Counted from the first letter of the stretch, positions 1 through 11,100 are shown. The stretch is DNA of 34,544 bases from Bacteroidota bacterium (GCA_013285905.1 JABDGU010000017.1:1-34544), one strand, 5' to 3'. Notes: generated from the sequence alone by a model not told the origin. Made by a program: numbers and translations.

Positions 1-1592
1 GTAACAACCATACCGAGATCAGAAGGGAATAATTTGGCACGTTCTGCACCTACATTTTCAGCACTTGTAGTATCTGTTATCTTATCGCCTTTCAGCACTA
101 AAGTCTGGTAGTCACGCTTCACGCCTTCCCTGTCTTTTTTCTCTACATAGCCACGTGCCTGGATAGTGCTGATAGTGGGCGCATAAGTAGATGGGCGGCC
201 AATGCCGAGCTCTTCTAATTTTTTTACAAGAGAGGCTTCCGTATATCTTGGTAAGGGGCGGGTGAACCTTTCGAATGCCTGTATTTCCTTTACTTCTAAG
301 TTTTGCCCTACACTTAATGGCGGCAACATGCCTTCATTTTCTTCTTCGCCATCTTCTTCATCATGGCCCTCGCTATATACTTTCAGGAAACCATCGAATT
401 TCATCACTTCACCTGTAGCAGTAAGCGCATCGGGCAGGCTGGATACTTTTATTTTTGCTACGGTACGTTCCAATTGTGCATCCGCCATCTGGCTCGCCAT
501 GGTGCGTTTCCATATAAGTTCATACAGCCTTTTAGTGTCTGTATCAACAATAGATGATGCATCAGTATCAGTCGGCCTTATGGCTTCATGCGCTTCCTGC
601 GCCGATTCGTTCTTATTTTTAAAAACACGGTGCTGGTAATATTTTTCACCGTATTGGGACAGAATTGTTTTACGCGAAGCATCAATGGCTGTTTCAGAAA
701 GATTTACAGAGTCGGTACGCATATAGGTAATATGCCCGTTCTCATATAATTTCTGTGCGATGACCATTGTCTTGGAAACGGAATAACCTAACTTCCTGCT
801 TGCCTCCTGTTGCAAAGTAGAGGTAGTAAAAGGAGCTGCGGGTGATTTTTTGGCAGGTTTTACCTGTACATCAGCTACAGTATAAGTGGCATTAATGCAT
901 TTTTCGAGGTAGGCCCTGGCGTCCGCACCATTCTTTATTTTATCGGGACCTTCTGCTTTAAAGCCCACTATTTTTTTATTCAAGTCGGGTGCCTGGAACA
1001 AAGCTTCGACCTTAAAACTGCTCTGGGGTTTGAATTTTGTTATTTCGCGTTCGCGCTCCACTATTACCCTAACTGCTACGGATTGCACACGGCCAGCGGA
1101 GAGCGTATTGCCCATGCTCATCTTTTTCCACAAAACAGGAGAAAGCTCAAAACCCACTATCCTGTCTAAGATGCGCCTTGCCTGCTGGGCATTGACAAGG
1201 TCCATATTCACGGTCCTTGGGTGCTTTACAGCATCCTGAATGGCAGGTTTGGTGATCTCATGAAAAACGATACGCTTGGTAGTTACAGGGTCCAGGCCCA
1301 ATACCTCGCACAAATGCCAGGAAATGGCCTCACCCTCACGGTCCTCATCCGTTGCCAGCCATACATCTTCTGCTTTCTTGGCCAGGCTTTTTAATTCTTT
1401 TACTACTTTCTGCTTGTCTTCCGATACTATGTATTTAGGCTGGTAACCATTCTTAATATCGATCCCCATGTCCTCCTTCTCCAGGTCGCGGATATGACCA
1501 TAACACGATCTTACCTCAAAATCACTGCCCAATATCTTCTCAATCGTTTTGGCTTTAGCCGGCGACTCCACAATCAATAAATTCTTTGCCAT
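1..1592 (-). CDS. topA: DNA topoisomerase I (type IA), 3' end cut off by window
   Basis: This enzyme relaxes negative supercoils by cutting and passing single DNA strands in the nucleoid. The ATG at 1592 opens with MAKNLLIVESPAKAKTIEKI, the classic start of the TOPRIM domain. Other seen motifs are the acidic TDEDREGEA around residues 81-89, the SAGRVQS segment near 165-171 and the active-site block GHITYMRTDS, whose catalytic tyrosine is residue 290 (codon at 723-725). About 530 codons are present. The frame is open to position 1, so the C-terminal part, where family members carry zinc-finger or TopA C-terminal repeats, lies outside the window. No clear TAnnTTTG promoter was found upstream. 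The family assignment is very secure. Confidence 0.97.
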   Translation of the reverse strand, partial: MAKNLLIVESPAKAKTIEKILGSDFEVRSCYGHIRDLEKEDMGIDIKNGYQPKYIVSEDKQKVVKELKSLAKKAEDVWLATDEDREGEAISWHLCEVLGLDPVTTKRIVFHEITKPAIQDAVKHPRTVNMDLVNAQQARRILDRIVGFELSPVLWKKMSMGNTLSAGRVQSVAVRVIVEREREITKFKPQSSFKVEALFQAPDLNKKIVGFKAEGPDKIKNGADARAYLEKCINATYTVADVQVKPAKKSPAAPFTTSTLQQEASRKLGYSVSKTMVIAQKLYENGHITYMRTDSVNLSETAIDASRKTILSQYGEKYYQHRVFKNKNESAQEAHEAIRPTDTDASSIVDTDTKRLYELIWKRTMASQMADAQLERTVAKIKVSSLPDALTATGEVMKFDGFLKVYSEGHDEEDGEEENEGMLPPLSVGQNLEVKEIQAFERFTRPLPRYTEASLVKKLEELGIGRPSTYAPTISTIQARGYVEKKDREGVKRDYQTLVLKGDKITDTTSAENVGAERAKLFPSDLGMVV

Positions 1593-1702
1593 TCTTAGTA
1601 TTTACAATTATCGGTTTATTCAATCGTTCCCGGCATATTTCATTTATTCTTCTTTAAGCCGGAGGTGTGCAATAATAAAGTATTGTTTTGGAAAAAAGAA
1701 AA

Positions 1703-1721
1703 AAGGCTAAGATTATGCCTT
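1703..1721 (-). terminator. Weak hairpin plus T-run downstream of the frameshifted T9SS gene
   Basis: Read on the minus strand, AAGGC pairs with GCCTT across a 9-nt loop and is followed by a T-rich run (about 1690-1704). It sits about 35 nt past the stop at 1755. The stem is only 5 bp, so this is a tentative intrinsic terminator. Confidence 0.4.
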
Positions 1722-1754
1722 ATGCTTTTCTTAAATATAATTAGAAAATAAGCC

Positions 1755-3228
1755 TTAATGTGATATGAGGACAGTTCCTGAGCTGCGTTCGCCATTAGCT
1801 GCCTGAACTGAATAGAAATAAACACCCGGGCTAAGGCCTGAAACATCGAAATGAGCAGTGCCTGAAGACCTATTGTTAAGGGTTTGGCCCATAACAAGCT
1901 GGCCCAATGTGTTAGTTAAAGTAATTGCCAAGTCTGTCGCATTGCTTGTTGCGAAAGGGATATTTAATTCAGTAGTAGCGGGATTAGGATTGACACTACT
2001 TGTAATAGTAGCTTTATATATTTTTACAAAATACGGCCAAGGATCGCCATCGCAACAATCTACGGTCAAGCAAGTGGGGCAGCTAATATGATAATAGGAT
2101 CCAAGGAAAGCATCTATTGGTGCTGCAGCAGGATTTAAACCTTCTACCGTAATAGAGGGGTACCATTTACTGCGATTGAAAGAATATAATATTTGCGACA
2201 TATTCTGGTCATTATAGTTATAGTAATCATAAGGCATCGCAGCGGGCTGTGCTATACCCATAAGAGGCCGAAAGGAATTAATGTTATCAAAAGAATCCAC
2301 ATTGGGTATCCAGGTATCGCCAGACTTGAAAGTGTATGTACATACAAAAGCGCCACCGGCAGGTACATGCAATACAGCAGGATTATCTAAGCCTCCTACC
2401 GGAAATTGAAAAGCTGCAGTTACAAAACTGTCATTCCCGATTGGAAGAGACCTAAGTGCTGAATCCAAGGGAAGCCTCCATAATAATTGCGTGACACTAT
2501 CGATGCTTGAAAAAGCAGCATTGTGATTAGCGTAAGGAGCGGGATTAATATTATCAGCATCGATGTTTTTTACTTCAGGGATATACATATAATTTTGGTT
2601 ACTGGGCAGGTAATTTGTTACCCAACTATAGCCAGCCTGGCCGGCAGTATGCCCCACCATATTTGTGTTCACTTCAATTGATACCAAAAGGGTATCAACA
2701 ACACTTGCGGGACGGTTGACATTGGCAACATAAGCAGCAACAATAATAATAGAATCAACTGAATACTGATCAGTCATAGTCACCCAGATCATTGAAGGAT
2801 CATTCCATAAGCCTGTTGTAGTCAAAATGGCTGGGGTCAATAATATCAGCAACACCGCTCCAGTTGATGGCGCCCCAGCCGGAGGCATAATGTTGTTGCA
2901 GCGTTGAGTCGAAAAAGATTGGGACCAGATGGGAGTGGTTGTCCATATAATTGCCATGCAAAGTGTCAACCGCATGGTAATGGCTTATCCATCCATTGTT
3001 TATACCGCCATTGGTAGTGGCTTTGTTAGCCACATTGGCAGGGCGCTGCTGCAGTTTTTCGTTGAGTAATTGTTTTAGTGCAGGGTTGGATGCGGGTATG
3101 CCCTTTATTGTGTTGGCAGAAGGTATATTGTCTGACGTAGGAGTATAGATGATATTATATTTTTGGTATTGCGCAGATGCTGCATAGGTGATAGAACTCG
3201 CGAGCAATAGTAAAAATATTTTCTTCAT
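1755..3228 (-). pseudogene. Frameshifted T9SS type A sorting-domain protein (copy A)
   Basis: This is a tandem paralogue of the intact gene at 3492-4949. The first part (3228 down to about 2822) encodes a signal peptide starting MKKIFLLLLASS and shares the GWISHYHA and INWSGVADIIDPSHFD blocks with the intact copy. It then hits a stop at about 2800. The remainder continues in another frame from about 2823 to 1755 and matches the rest of the paralogue, including the WNDPSM block and a C-terminal T9SS sorting domain (GTAHFDVSGLSPGVYFYSV). At the junction the intact copy has eight extra bases, so an 8-nt deletion explains the shift. Both halves are otherwise open and well conserved. It is either a recent pseudogene, a phase-variable allele or an assembly artefact. 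The molecular role of this secreted family is not recognised. Confidence 0.85.
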
Positions 3229-3351
3229 CGTATATTTTTATACAAGGGGCTTTAGTAAAGTTAATGATTTATTATATAAATGATGGTGAAATTCTATTCC
3301 GTGTATTTTTAATTTTTGATGTTGTAGCACAATGTGTTTTGTCCATATTGC

Positions 3352-3379
3352 GTAGAGACGGGATGCATCCCGTCTCTAC
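3352..3379. repeat. Perfect 28-bp REP-like palindrome
   Basis: Arms of 14 bases (GTAGAGACGGGATG and its exact complement) form an uninterrupted palindrome in the gap between the two T9SS paralogues. The GTAGAGACG...CGTCTCTAC form is known as a dispersed intergenic palindrome in Bacteroidota and some cyanobacteria. Only one copy is present in this window, so dispersal in this genome is not shown here. Confidence 0.75.
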
Positions 3380-3432
3380 ATACATTTTGTATCATTATAA
3401 TTACAGCGTGTCGGTGCCAGCCATGACAACAC

Positions 3433-3466
3433 AAAAAAGAGGCTGCCCGTTTAAGGCAGCCTCTTT
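3433..3466 (-). terminator. Strong intrinsic terminator of the intact T9SS gene
   Basis: On the minus strand, a perfect 12-bp stem (AAAGAGGCTGCC with its complement, 3436-3447 and 3455-3466) encloses a 7-nt loop. The transcript ends in a T-run. It begins about 25 nt after the stop at 3492 and should separate this gene from the downstream paralogue. Confidence 0.9.
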
Positions 3467-3491
3467 AAGAATATAGTATTAAAAATTTAGC

Positions 3492-4949
3492 TTAGTGAGA
3501 TACAACTACACGTCCTGAGCTGCGGTCGCCCTTAGCTGTCTGAACTGAATAGAAATAAACACCGGCACTAAGGCCAGAAACATCGAAATGAGCAGTACCT
3601 GAAGCCATATTGCTAACAGTCTGTCCCATTACTACCTGGCCCAATGTGTTGGTCAGTGTAATAGTCAGGTCTGTAGCAGTGCTTGCAGTGAAAGGAATGC
3701 TAAGATCTGTGGTAGCAGGATTAGGGAATGCATTGCTTGTCAAGGCATTCTTAGTTACTTTTCCAACAGCAGAGTTATCATTTACTGTCAGACATGTAGC
3801 ACATGTGATGTGGTAAAACGATTCCAGGAAGGCGTCGATCGGAGCATTAGCAGGATTCAAACCTTCGATAGTAATAGTAGGATACCATGCACTGCGATCG
3901 AATGAGAATAACATTTGAGACATGTTCTGATCGTTATAATTATAATAATCATAAGGCATTAAGGGAGACTGAGCTTCGCCCATAACCGGCCAGAAAGAAT
4001 TAATGTTGTCAAAAGAATCTTGATTAGGTGTCCAAGTATCGCCTGATTTGAATGTATAAGTACATACAAAGGCATTACCCGCAGGCACACTTAATGAAGT
4101 CGGGTTATCAAAACCACCTACAGGGAAAGCAAATTCCATAGTAGTAAAGGTATTATTGCCCTGTGGCAAAGACCTTACCGTTGCATCCAAAGGTATCCTG
4201 AATAATATTTGCGTAGTACCGTCAAGGCTTGAAAAAGCAGCATCATGATTAGCATAGTTACCTGGATTAACATTATTCGCGTCAGTAAACTTCACTTCCG
4301 GTATATACATGGTAGTCTGGTTGGTAGGAAGATAATTCCCTACCCAGCTAAAATTCGTTTGGCTGGCAGTATGGGCAACCATGTTGGTATTCACTTCTAT
4401 TGATACAAGGAGGGTATCTATAACACCTGCAGGCCTGTTTGCGTTTTCAACATAAGCCGCAACGATGTCGATGGAATCCACAGTATAAGCATCAGTTGGG
4501 CTTACCCACATCATGGAGGGATCGTTCCAGATACCGATGGTAGTGAAAACATCAAAATGGCTTGGATCAATGATATCAGCAACACCACTCCAGTTGATAG
4601 TACCTAAACCTGTTTGAAAACGCTCCAATACTGTAGAGTCAAAAAATATCGGTACTACGTGTGAGTTGTTGTCCATGTAGTTGCCATGTAAAGTATCGGC
4701 AGCATGATAATGGCTTATCCATCCGTTATTATTGCCACCGTTTGTGGTAGTTTTGCTGGCGTAACGCTCAGGATGTAGTTTCCGGTTCAGCGACTCTTTC
4801 AGTGCCGGGTTAGGAGCGGGTGTACCCCTTACGCTCGAGTTTGCCGGGATATTCTGGCCAGCCACATATATCATATTGTATTTTTGATACTGTGCTGATG
4901 CTGCGTAGGCGAAGGAACCGGCAAGCAATAGTAAAAATAATTTTTTCAT
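3492..4949 (-). CDS. Secreted T9SS type A sorting-domain protein (intact copy B), function unknown
   Basis: This 485-aa protein has a Sec signal peptide (MKKLFLLLLAGSFAYAASAQ, residues 1-20). A unique central region of about 370 residues carries the blocks GWISHYHAADTLHGNYMD and INWSGVADIIDPSHFD, and a Tyr/Asn-rich stretch (YDYYNYNDQNMSQ). The last 75 or so residues (FPNPATTDLSIPF...GVYFYSVQ...) form a type A T9SS sorting domain. The protein is therefore predicted to cross the outer membrane and be surface-attached or released. No catalytic motif was recognised. It precedes a frameshifted paralogue on the same strand and ends in a strong terminator. Start ATG at 4949 is supported by the signal peptide and by shared bases just upstream of both copies. 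Export route is confident; function is unknown. Confidence 0.9.
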   Translation of the reverse strand: MKKLFLLLLAGSFAYAASAQYQKYNMIYVAGQNIPANSSVRGTPAPNPALKESLNRKLHPERYASKTTTNGGNNNGWISHYHAADTLHGNYMDNNSHVVPIFFDSTVLERFQTGLGTINWSGVADIIDPSHFDVFTTIGIWNDPSMMWVSPTDAYTVDSIDIVAAYVENANRPAGVIDTLLVSIEVNTNMVAHTASQTNFSWVGNYLPTNQTTMYIPEVKFTDANNVNPGNYANHDAAFSSLDGTTQILFRIPLDATVRSLPQGNNTFTTMEFAFPVGGFDNPTSLSVPAGNAFVCTYTFKSGDTWTPNQDSFDNINSFWPVMGEAQSPLMPYDYYNYNDQNMSQMLFSFDRSAWYPTITIEGLNPANAPIDAFLESFYHITCATCLTVNDNSAVGKVTKNALTSNAFPNPATTDLSIPFTASTATDLTITLTNTLGQVVMGQTVSNMASGTAHFDVSGLSAGVYFYSVQTAKGDRSSGRVVVSH

Positions 4950-5044
4950 CGTATGTTTTTTTTAAAATAAAAAATGGTTTAACGTAAAGGTAATAATTCT
5001 ACATCTAATTTGCCAAAAAAATTTGTCATAGGACCGTAAATTAG

Positions 5045-5057
5045 CCCCTAAAAGGGG
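5045..5057. other. Short hairpin in the putA upstream region
   Basis: CCCCT, a 3-nt AAA loop and AGGGG form a perfect 5-bp stem followed by ATTTTT. It lies between the divergent T9SS gene and the putA promoter. It could be a weak terminator against upstream transcription or incidental. Confidence 0.3.
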
Positions 5058-5082
5058 ATTTTTATCCCTGCGTTTTGCCTCT

Positions 5083-5090
5083 TACATTTG
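5083..5090 (+). promoter_or_regulatory. Bacteroidota -7 promoter element of proline dehydrogenase gene
   Basis: TACATTTG matches the TAnnTTTG consensus exactly and lies 17 nt before the ATG at 5108. It falls inside the longer reading frame that opens at TTG 5075, which argues that translation begins at 5108. A clear -33 TTTG is not evident. Confidence 0.6.
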
Positions 5091-5107
5091 CAGTCTTAAA
5101 AATTGTT

Positions 5108-6277
5108 ATGCTCCCCGAATTTGACAATACCGGAATAGCTTTTAAATACCGCAGCGATAAAGACCTGAAAAAAGCCCGTTTTTTGTTTTCGTCTATGGGC
5201 TCGCCCGTTCTTACAAAATTGGGTATGCTGGCCACAAAATGTGCTATGGCACTGCATTTGCCAATAAAAGGGCTTATTAAAAACACAATTTTTAACCAGT
5301 TTTGCGGCGGGGAAACCATGGAGGAAGCGGCTGACACTGCAGCTGTTTTAGGGAAGTATAATATAGGTATCATACTTGATTATGGGGTAGAAGGGAAAGA
5401 GACAGAATATGACTTTGATAAGTCTGTACCAGAATTTATTAAAGCTATTCATTATGCATCAACTCAAAAAAATATACCCTTTATAAGCCTTAAAGTAACG
5501 GGATTTTCCCGTTTTGCCCTTCTTGAAAAGAGGCATGCCGGGCAGGCATTAAGCGCAGACGAGACGGCCGAATGGCAAAGAGTATATAAAAGAATAGATG
5601 ATATATGCCATGCCGCTGCCGAAAAAAAGGTGATGGTGCTGGTGGATGCGGAGGAAACCTGGATACAAGGCCCTGTAAATGAACTTACAGAAGCCATGAT
5701 GGAGAAATTCAATATAAAAGAGGCATTTATTTTTAATACGTTCCAGTTTTATTGCCATGGCTCCCTGCCGTATTTAAAAACGTCAATTGAAACAGCCACA
5801 AAAAAGGGGTTTATACTGGGTGCCAAACTGGTGCGCGGGGCCTATATGGAAAAAGAACGTGCCCGTGCCACGAAGATGGCTTATCCTGATCCTATACAGC
5901 CTGACAAAGCAAGCACCGACCGCGATTATGATGCTGCTGTCGCTTATTGTTTAGAAAGGATCGATAAATTGTCTTTATTTATAGGCACCCATAATGAAAA
6001 GAGTTGCCTGGATGCTGTGAAATATATGCAGGCCCACAACATTCCTGCGGACACAAGGCGGGTATATTTTTCGCAACTTTATGGGATGAGTGATAATATT
6101 TCTTTTAACCTTGCCCACGCGGGTTATCATGTGGCCAAGTATCTTCCCTATGGCCCTGTGAAGGATGTAATACCCTATTTGATGAGAAGGGCCGAAGAAA
6201 ACACATCTGTAGCCGGGCAAACAGGACGCGAGCTTTCCCTTATCAACAAAGAATTGAAACGCAGAAAATCGGCATAA
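5108..6277 (+). CDS. putA: Proline dehydrogenase (PRODH), monofunctional
   Basis: This FAD enzyme oxidises L-proline to pyrroline-5-carboxylate, the first step of proline catabolism, and passes electrons to the respiratory quinone pool. The 389-aa protein carries the PRODH barrel. Diagnostic blocks are GAKLVRGAYMEKERARA, QLYGMSDNISFNLA and, near the C terminus, RRAEENTSVAGQ, where the paired arginines contact the substrate carboxylate in the family. The P5C dehydrogenase half found in bifunctional PutA is absent and no P5CDH gene is in the window. The ATG at 5108 is preferred over TTG 5075 because the predicted promoter lies between them. The gene stands alone, converging on divIC-eno across a shared terminator. 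The symbol follows bacterial usage; some species call the monofunctional form fadM or prodh. Confidence 0.93.
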   Translation: MLPEFDNTGIAFKYRSDKDLKKARFLFSSMGSPVLTKLGMLATKCAMALHLPIKGLIKNTIFNQFCGGETMEEAADTAAVLGKYNIGIILDYGVEGKETEYDFDKSVPEFIKAIHYASTQKNIPFISLKVTGFSRFALLEKRHAGQALSADETAEWQRVYKRIDDICHAAAEKKVMVLVDAEETWIQGPVNELTEAMMEKFNIKEAFIFNTFQFYCHGSLPYLKTSIETATKKGFILGAKLVRGAYMEKERARATKMAYPDPIQPDKASTDRDYDAAVAYCLERIDKLSLFIGTHNEKSCLDAVKYMQAHNIPADTRRVYFSQLYGMSDNISFNLAHAGYHVAKYLPYGPVKDVIPYLMRRAEENTSVAGQTGRELSLINKELKRRKSA

Positions 6278-6307
6278 AAAAACACCGGAGAAAGCCGGTG
6301 TTTTTTT
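6276..6307. terminator. Bidirectional terminator between putA and divIC
   Basis: ACACCGG and CCGGTGT form a GC-rich stem around a short AGAAAG loop, flanked by an A-run on the left and a T-run on the right. It sits between two convergent genes and can terminate transcription from both sides. Confidence 0.9.
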
Positions 6308-6323
6308 GTTTATCGAAAAGTCT

Positions 6324-6614
6324 TTATTTTCTTTCTATCACATACACATCTTCATTGTCGCGCTTCATGTGGTAATTTTCGCGGGCAAGCTGTTCCAGTT
6401 TTTGCGAGTGTGCCATAAGGCCTGCCAGTTCATTTTGCATTCTTATGGTCTCAAGGTTCAGGAAATCCACATTAGCCTTTACGCTTCTGAATTCTTTCTT
6501 TTTTTGCTGCATAGTGAAATAGTCATTCTGATCGAAATACACCATCCACACAGTAAATACCACCCCGGTAAGAAGGAATTTATTAGTAAGTATTTTAAGT
6601 GCTTTCTTCACCAC
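6324..6614 (-). CDS. Septum formation initiator family protein (DivIC/FtsB-like)
   Basis: This 96-aa bitopic membrane protein has a short basic N-terminal tail, one TM helix at about residues 13-28 (FLLTGVVFTVWMVYF), and a periplasmic heptad-like coiled coil over about 37-75. It ends with the family-typical patch LEQLARENYHMKRDNEDVYV. DivIC/FtsB proteins pair with FtsL/FtsQ partners to activate septal peptidoglycan synthesis at the division site. The gene follows eno by 20 nt and is probably co-transcribed with it. Length and layout fit the family; whether it is orthologous to FtsB or DivIC cannot be decided from sequence alone. Confidence 0.88.
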   Translation of the reverse strand: MVKKALKILTNKFLLTGVVFTVWMVYFDQNDYFTMQQKKKEFRSVKANVDFLNLETIRMQNELAGLMAHSQKLEQLARENYHMKRDNEDVYVIERK

Positions 6615-6634
6615 GTAACTATTTCAACAATTGA

Positions 6635-7936
<1,302 letters not shown>

Positions 7937-7949
7937 TTAATTACGGGGG

Positions 7950-7980
7950 CAAAAGTAATACTTATAAATCTATAGTCCAA
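7950..7980 (-). promoter_or_regulatory. Promoter of eno (TTG-N20-TACTTTTG)
   Basis: On the minus strand TTG is followed 20 nt later by TACTTTTG (7950-7957), an exact match to the Bacteroidota -33/-7 pattern. The -7 element lies about 25 nt upstream of the eno ATG. This is the best-formed promoter in the window. Confidence 0.65.
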
Positions 7981-8022
7981 TTCACCCGAACCGCGGCTTT
8001 TCCTTTCCCACGCTATTGCGCG

Positions 8023-8065
8023 CTGTTAATGCTTTGCAAAGCGTTTGCAAAGCGCCTGTTAATGC
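8023..8065. repeat. Nested short repeats upstream of the adhesin gene
   Basis: CTGTTAATGC (8023-8032) is followed directly by two tandem copies of TTTGCAAAGCG (8033-8043 and 8044-8054), then one base and a second CTGTTAATGC (8056-8065). The first TTTGCAAAGCG copy overlaps the perfect 12-bp palindrome GCTTTGCAAAGC (8031-8042). The symmetric order suggests regulator binding sites for the downstream gene, or a small mobile-repeat remnant. The layout is read directly; the role is inferred. Confidence 0.55.
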
Positions 8066-8175
8066 GCTCTAAACAAAGGGTTAACAAGTTCCCAAAGACT
8101 TGTTATTCGCCGCCTCTTCCTTCCCAAAGAGCGCTTCCGGTAAGACTTTTACAGCACAATAGAAAACAAAAAAAA

Positions 8176-11100
8176 ATGAAAAAGATCATCTATCTAAGTA
8201 TTATCTCACTGCTGTTCGCTTTGCGGAGCGTAGCACAAAGCCCTACCTCGCCGGCACAGGGCTTTAATGTATTTACCTTAAACGGTGCTACTTTAATTAC
8301 TAATGAAACAGAAGGGCCTGTGGCTATAGGCGGAGACCTTACTTTGACATCCAATGGCAGCTACCAGGTTTCTACCAACCAAACCGGAAGTTTCCAGGTT
8401 AGCGGCGTTACTGTAACGTTATTAGTAGGCGGCAAAATTGTGTACTCCGGCGGCAATGGCCTTAGCATTAACTCCAATGGCTATGTAAAGATCGGTGACA
8501 GCACCAATTCTTATGTATGGTATAAGGATAACAACAACGCCTATTCGCCCATACGCATTACACCAGGCAACAACTATAATGGTTCACCACGCCTGAATTT
8601 GTCAATATCAGCGAACAATGCTGTTTTTGGCGCTAACCCTGCAAGCTCTTCCAATAATCCTATTTTTCAGTCGAACCTGATAAATTTTTCAACTGCGTTT
8701 ACTACAATGCAGGCATCCTCAACCAGCATCGGCAGCTGTGCGGACAATGCATACCTTACCGACGCTAACGGCAATGTGATCGCCCATACCAATCTGCCAA
8801 CACAGGTAAAGATCACTTTAAACACCGGCATCAATACACTGAATCTTACAGGAACTGACATGAACAATGTTCAGAACTTTACTTTTAACAATGCTCCCGA
8901 CGCTACCCATATTCTTGTTATTAATGTAAATGCTTCCGGCACTTTTAACTGGAGTGCATGGACCGATGGTGGTGTCAGCCAATCGAACTGTCCGTATATC
9001 CTTTATAATTTCTACAATACCACTACACTTAACATACAAGGCAACGGCACCGTAGAAGGTACTGTATTTGCCCCGTATGCTGATATTACAAAAAGCGTAA
9101 ACCAGGCTAATATAGAAGGCCAGGTGATCGGCTTGTCTTATTATCATTCAGGCGGCGAAAACCACTATGCTAATTTTATACCGACTGTGACGGGTTGTTC
9201 TACCCCAACTGTAGCTTCATTTACTATCAACAATAATTCACAGTGCCTGTCAGGAAATTCATTCCTTTTCACCAGCACTTCTACAGGTTCATCCCTTACT
9301 TATTCGTGGAACTTTGGTGATAATACTACATCAACCGCTTCCAGCTTTACTAAAACTTATGCTGCTGCAGGCACCTATACTGTAAAATTAAAAGTTACCG
9401 GTACCGGCGGCTCGGATTCTATAACACATAACGTAACTGTAACTGCAAATGTTACTCCTTCCGTTTCTATCAATGCTAATCCGGGTACTACGATCTGTTC
9501 GGGTACTTCGGTAACCTTTACTGCTACGCCTACCAATGGCGGTTCCACTCCATCTTACCAGTGGAAACTCAATGGCACTAACGTAGGCACTAACAGCACT
9601 ACTTATACCAATGCTTCTTTAAACAATAACGATGTGGTGTCTGTGGTGATGACAAGTAATGCTACTTGTGCTTCTCCTGCTACAGCCACCAGCACTGTTA
9701 CTATGACGGTGAACAGTGTTACACCTTCGGTTGTTATTTCAGGCACTACTACTATATGCACAGGCACTTCAGTAACTTTTACTGCCACACCTACAAATGG
9801 TGGCTCTGCACCTTCGTACCAATGGAAACTAAATGGTGTGAACGTAGGCACTAACAGCACCACTTATACAAACAGCAGCCTTGCCAATACCAATACTATT
9901 ACTTGTGTTATGACAAGCAATGCAACTTGTGCTTCTCCAACTACTGCCACAAGCAATACGCTGACAATGAGTGTTAGCAGCAATCTTACTCCTTCTGTTT
10001 CTATTGCTGCTAACCCAGGTATTTCTATTTGCTCAGGCACTTCAGTAATTTTTACTGCTACACCTACAAATGGCGGTACTGCTCCTTCTTACCAATGGAA
10101 ACTTAATAATGTAAACGTTGGCACTAACAGCGCTACTTATACCAATGCTTCCTTAAATAACAATGATGTGGTTTCTGTAGTAATGACAAGTAATGCGAGC
10201 TGCGCTTCGCCTGCCACTGCTACAAACTCTGTTACAATGACTGTGAACCACGTTACGCCTTCAGTTTCTATTTCAGGTAATAATACAAGCTGCGCGGGCA
10301 TCTCCGTAACTTTTACCGCTACCCCAACCAATGGCGGCTCTACACCTTCTTACCAATGGAAAGTGAATGGCACAAACGTTGGAACTAACAGCACTACCTA
10401 TAGCAGCAGTTCTTTGAACAATGCTGATGTAGTTAGTTGTGTAATGACAAGTAATGCCACTTGCGCTTCTCCTGCTACTGCTACCAGCAATACCATTACA
10501 ATGACCATTAACCCCCAGCCTGCTGAGCCTGGTGCATTTACAGTGTCTTCTGCTACTACTTACCAGGGACAAACAAGCGTAACTTATACAGTGCCATCTG
10601 TGGCTGGTGTTACTTATACATGGTCTTATTCAGGTACCGGTGTTACTATATCCGGTTCGGGTAATTCTGTAACGCTTTCTTTCAACGCTACCGCTACTTC
10701 CGGTTCTTTGTGTGTTACTGCTTCTACCAGTTTAGGTTGTGGGCCTTCAGCTTCAAGGTGTATGCCAATTACTGTTAAGCCTTATGAAACATGGACTTGC
10801 GGCACCAGCACGGATTGGAACACTGCAACTAACTGGGATGGCGGGTTTGTGCCTTACAGCACTATCAGTGTGTTGATACCATCAGGTGTTTGCAATCCTA
10901 ATATCTGTTCTGTAAATGCTTCTGCCAATAATGTTACTATCAATTCAGGCGCTACTGTTACTATCTGTTGCGCTTATGAACTGGATGTAAAAGGTAATTT
11001 CACTAATAACGGAACTGTTTCAGGTTGTGGTTATGTTGTTGTTACCGACAGTTGCCACACCCTTTATGGTAAAGGCAAAGTTGACAATTTTGAATTAAGA

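Noticed and set aside
8029-8175. In-frame N-terminal extension of the adhesin
   Set aside because: It adds 49 basic residues before a clear signal peptide and overlaps the upstream repeat cassette; the ATG at 8176 follows an A-rich leader.
9451-10518. CRISPR-like periodic repeats
   Set aside because: The 267-bp units are in-frame protein domains with no spacer structure.
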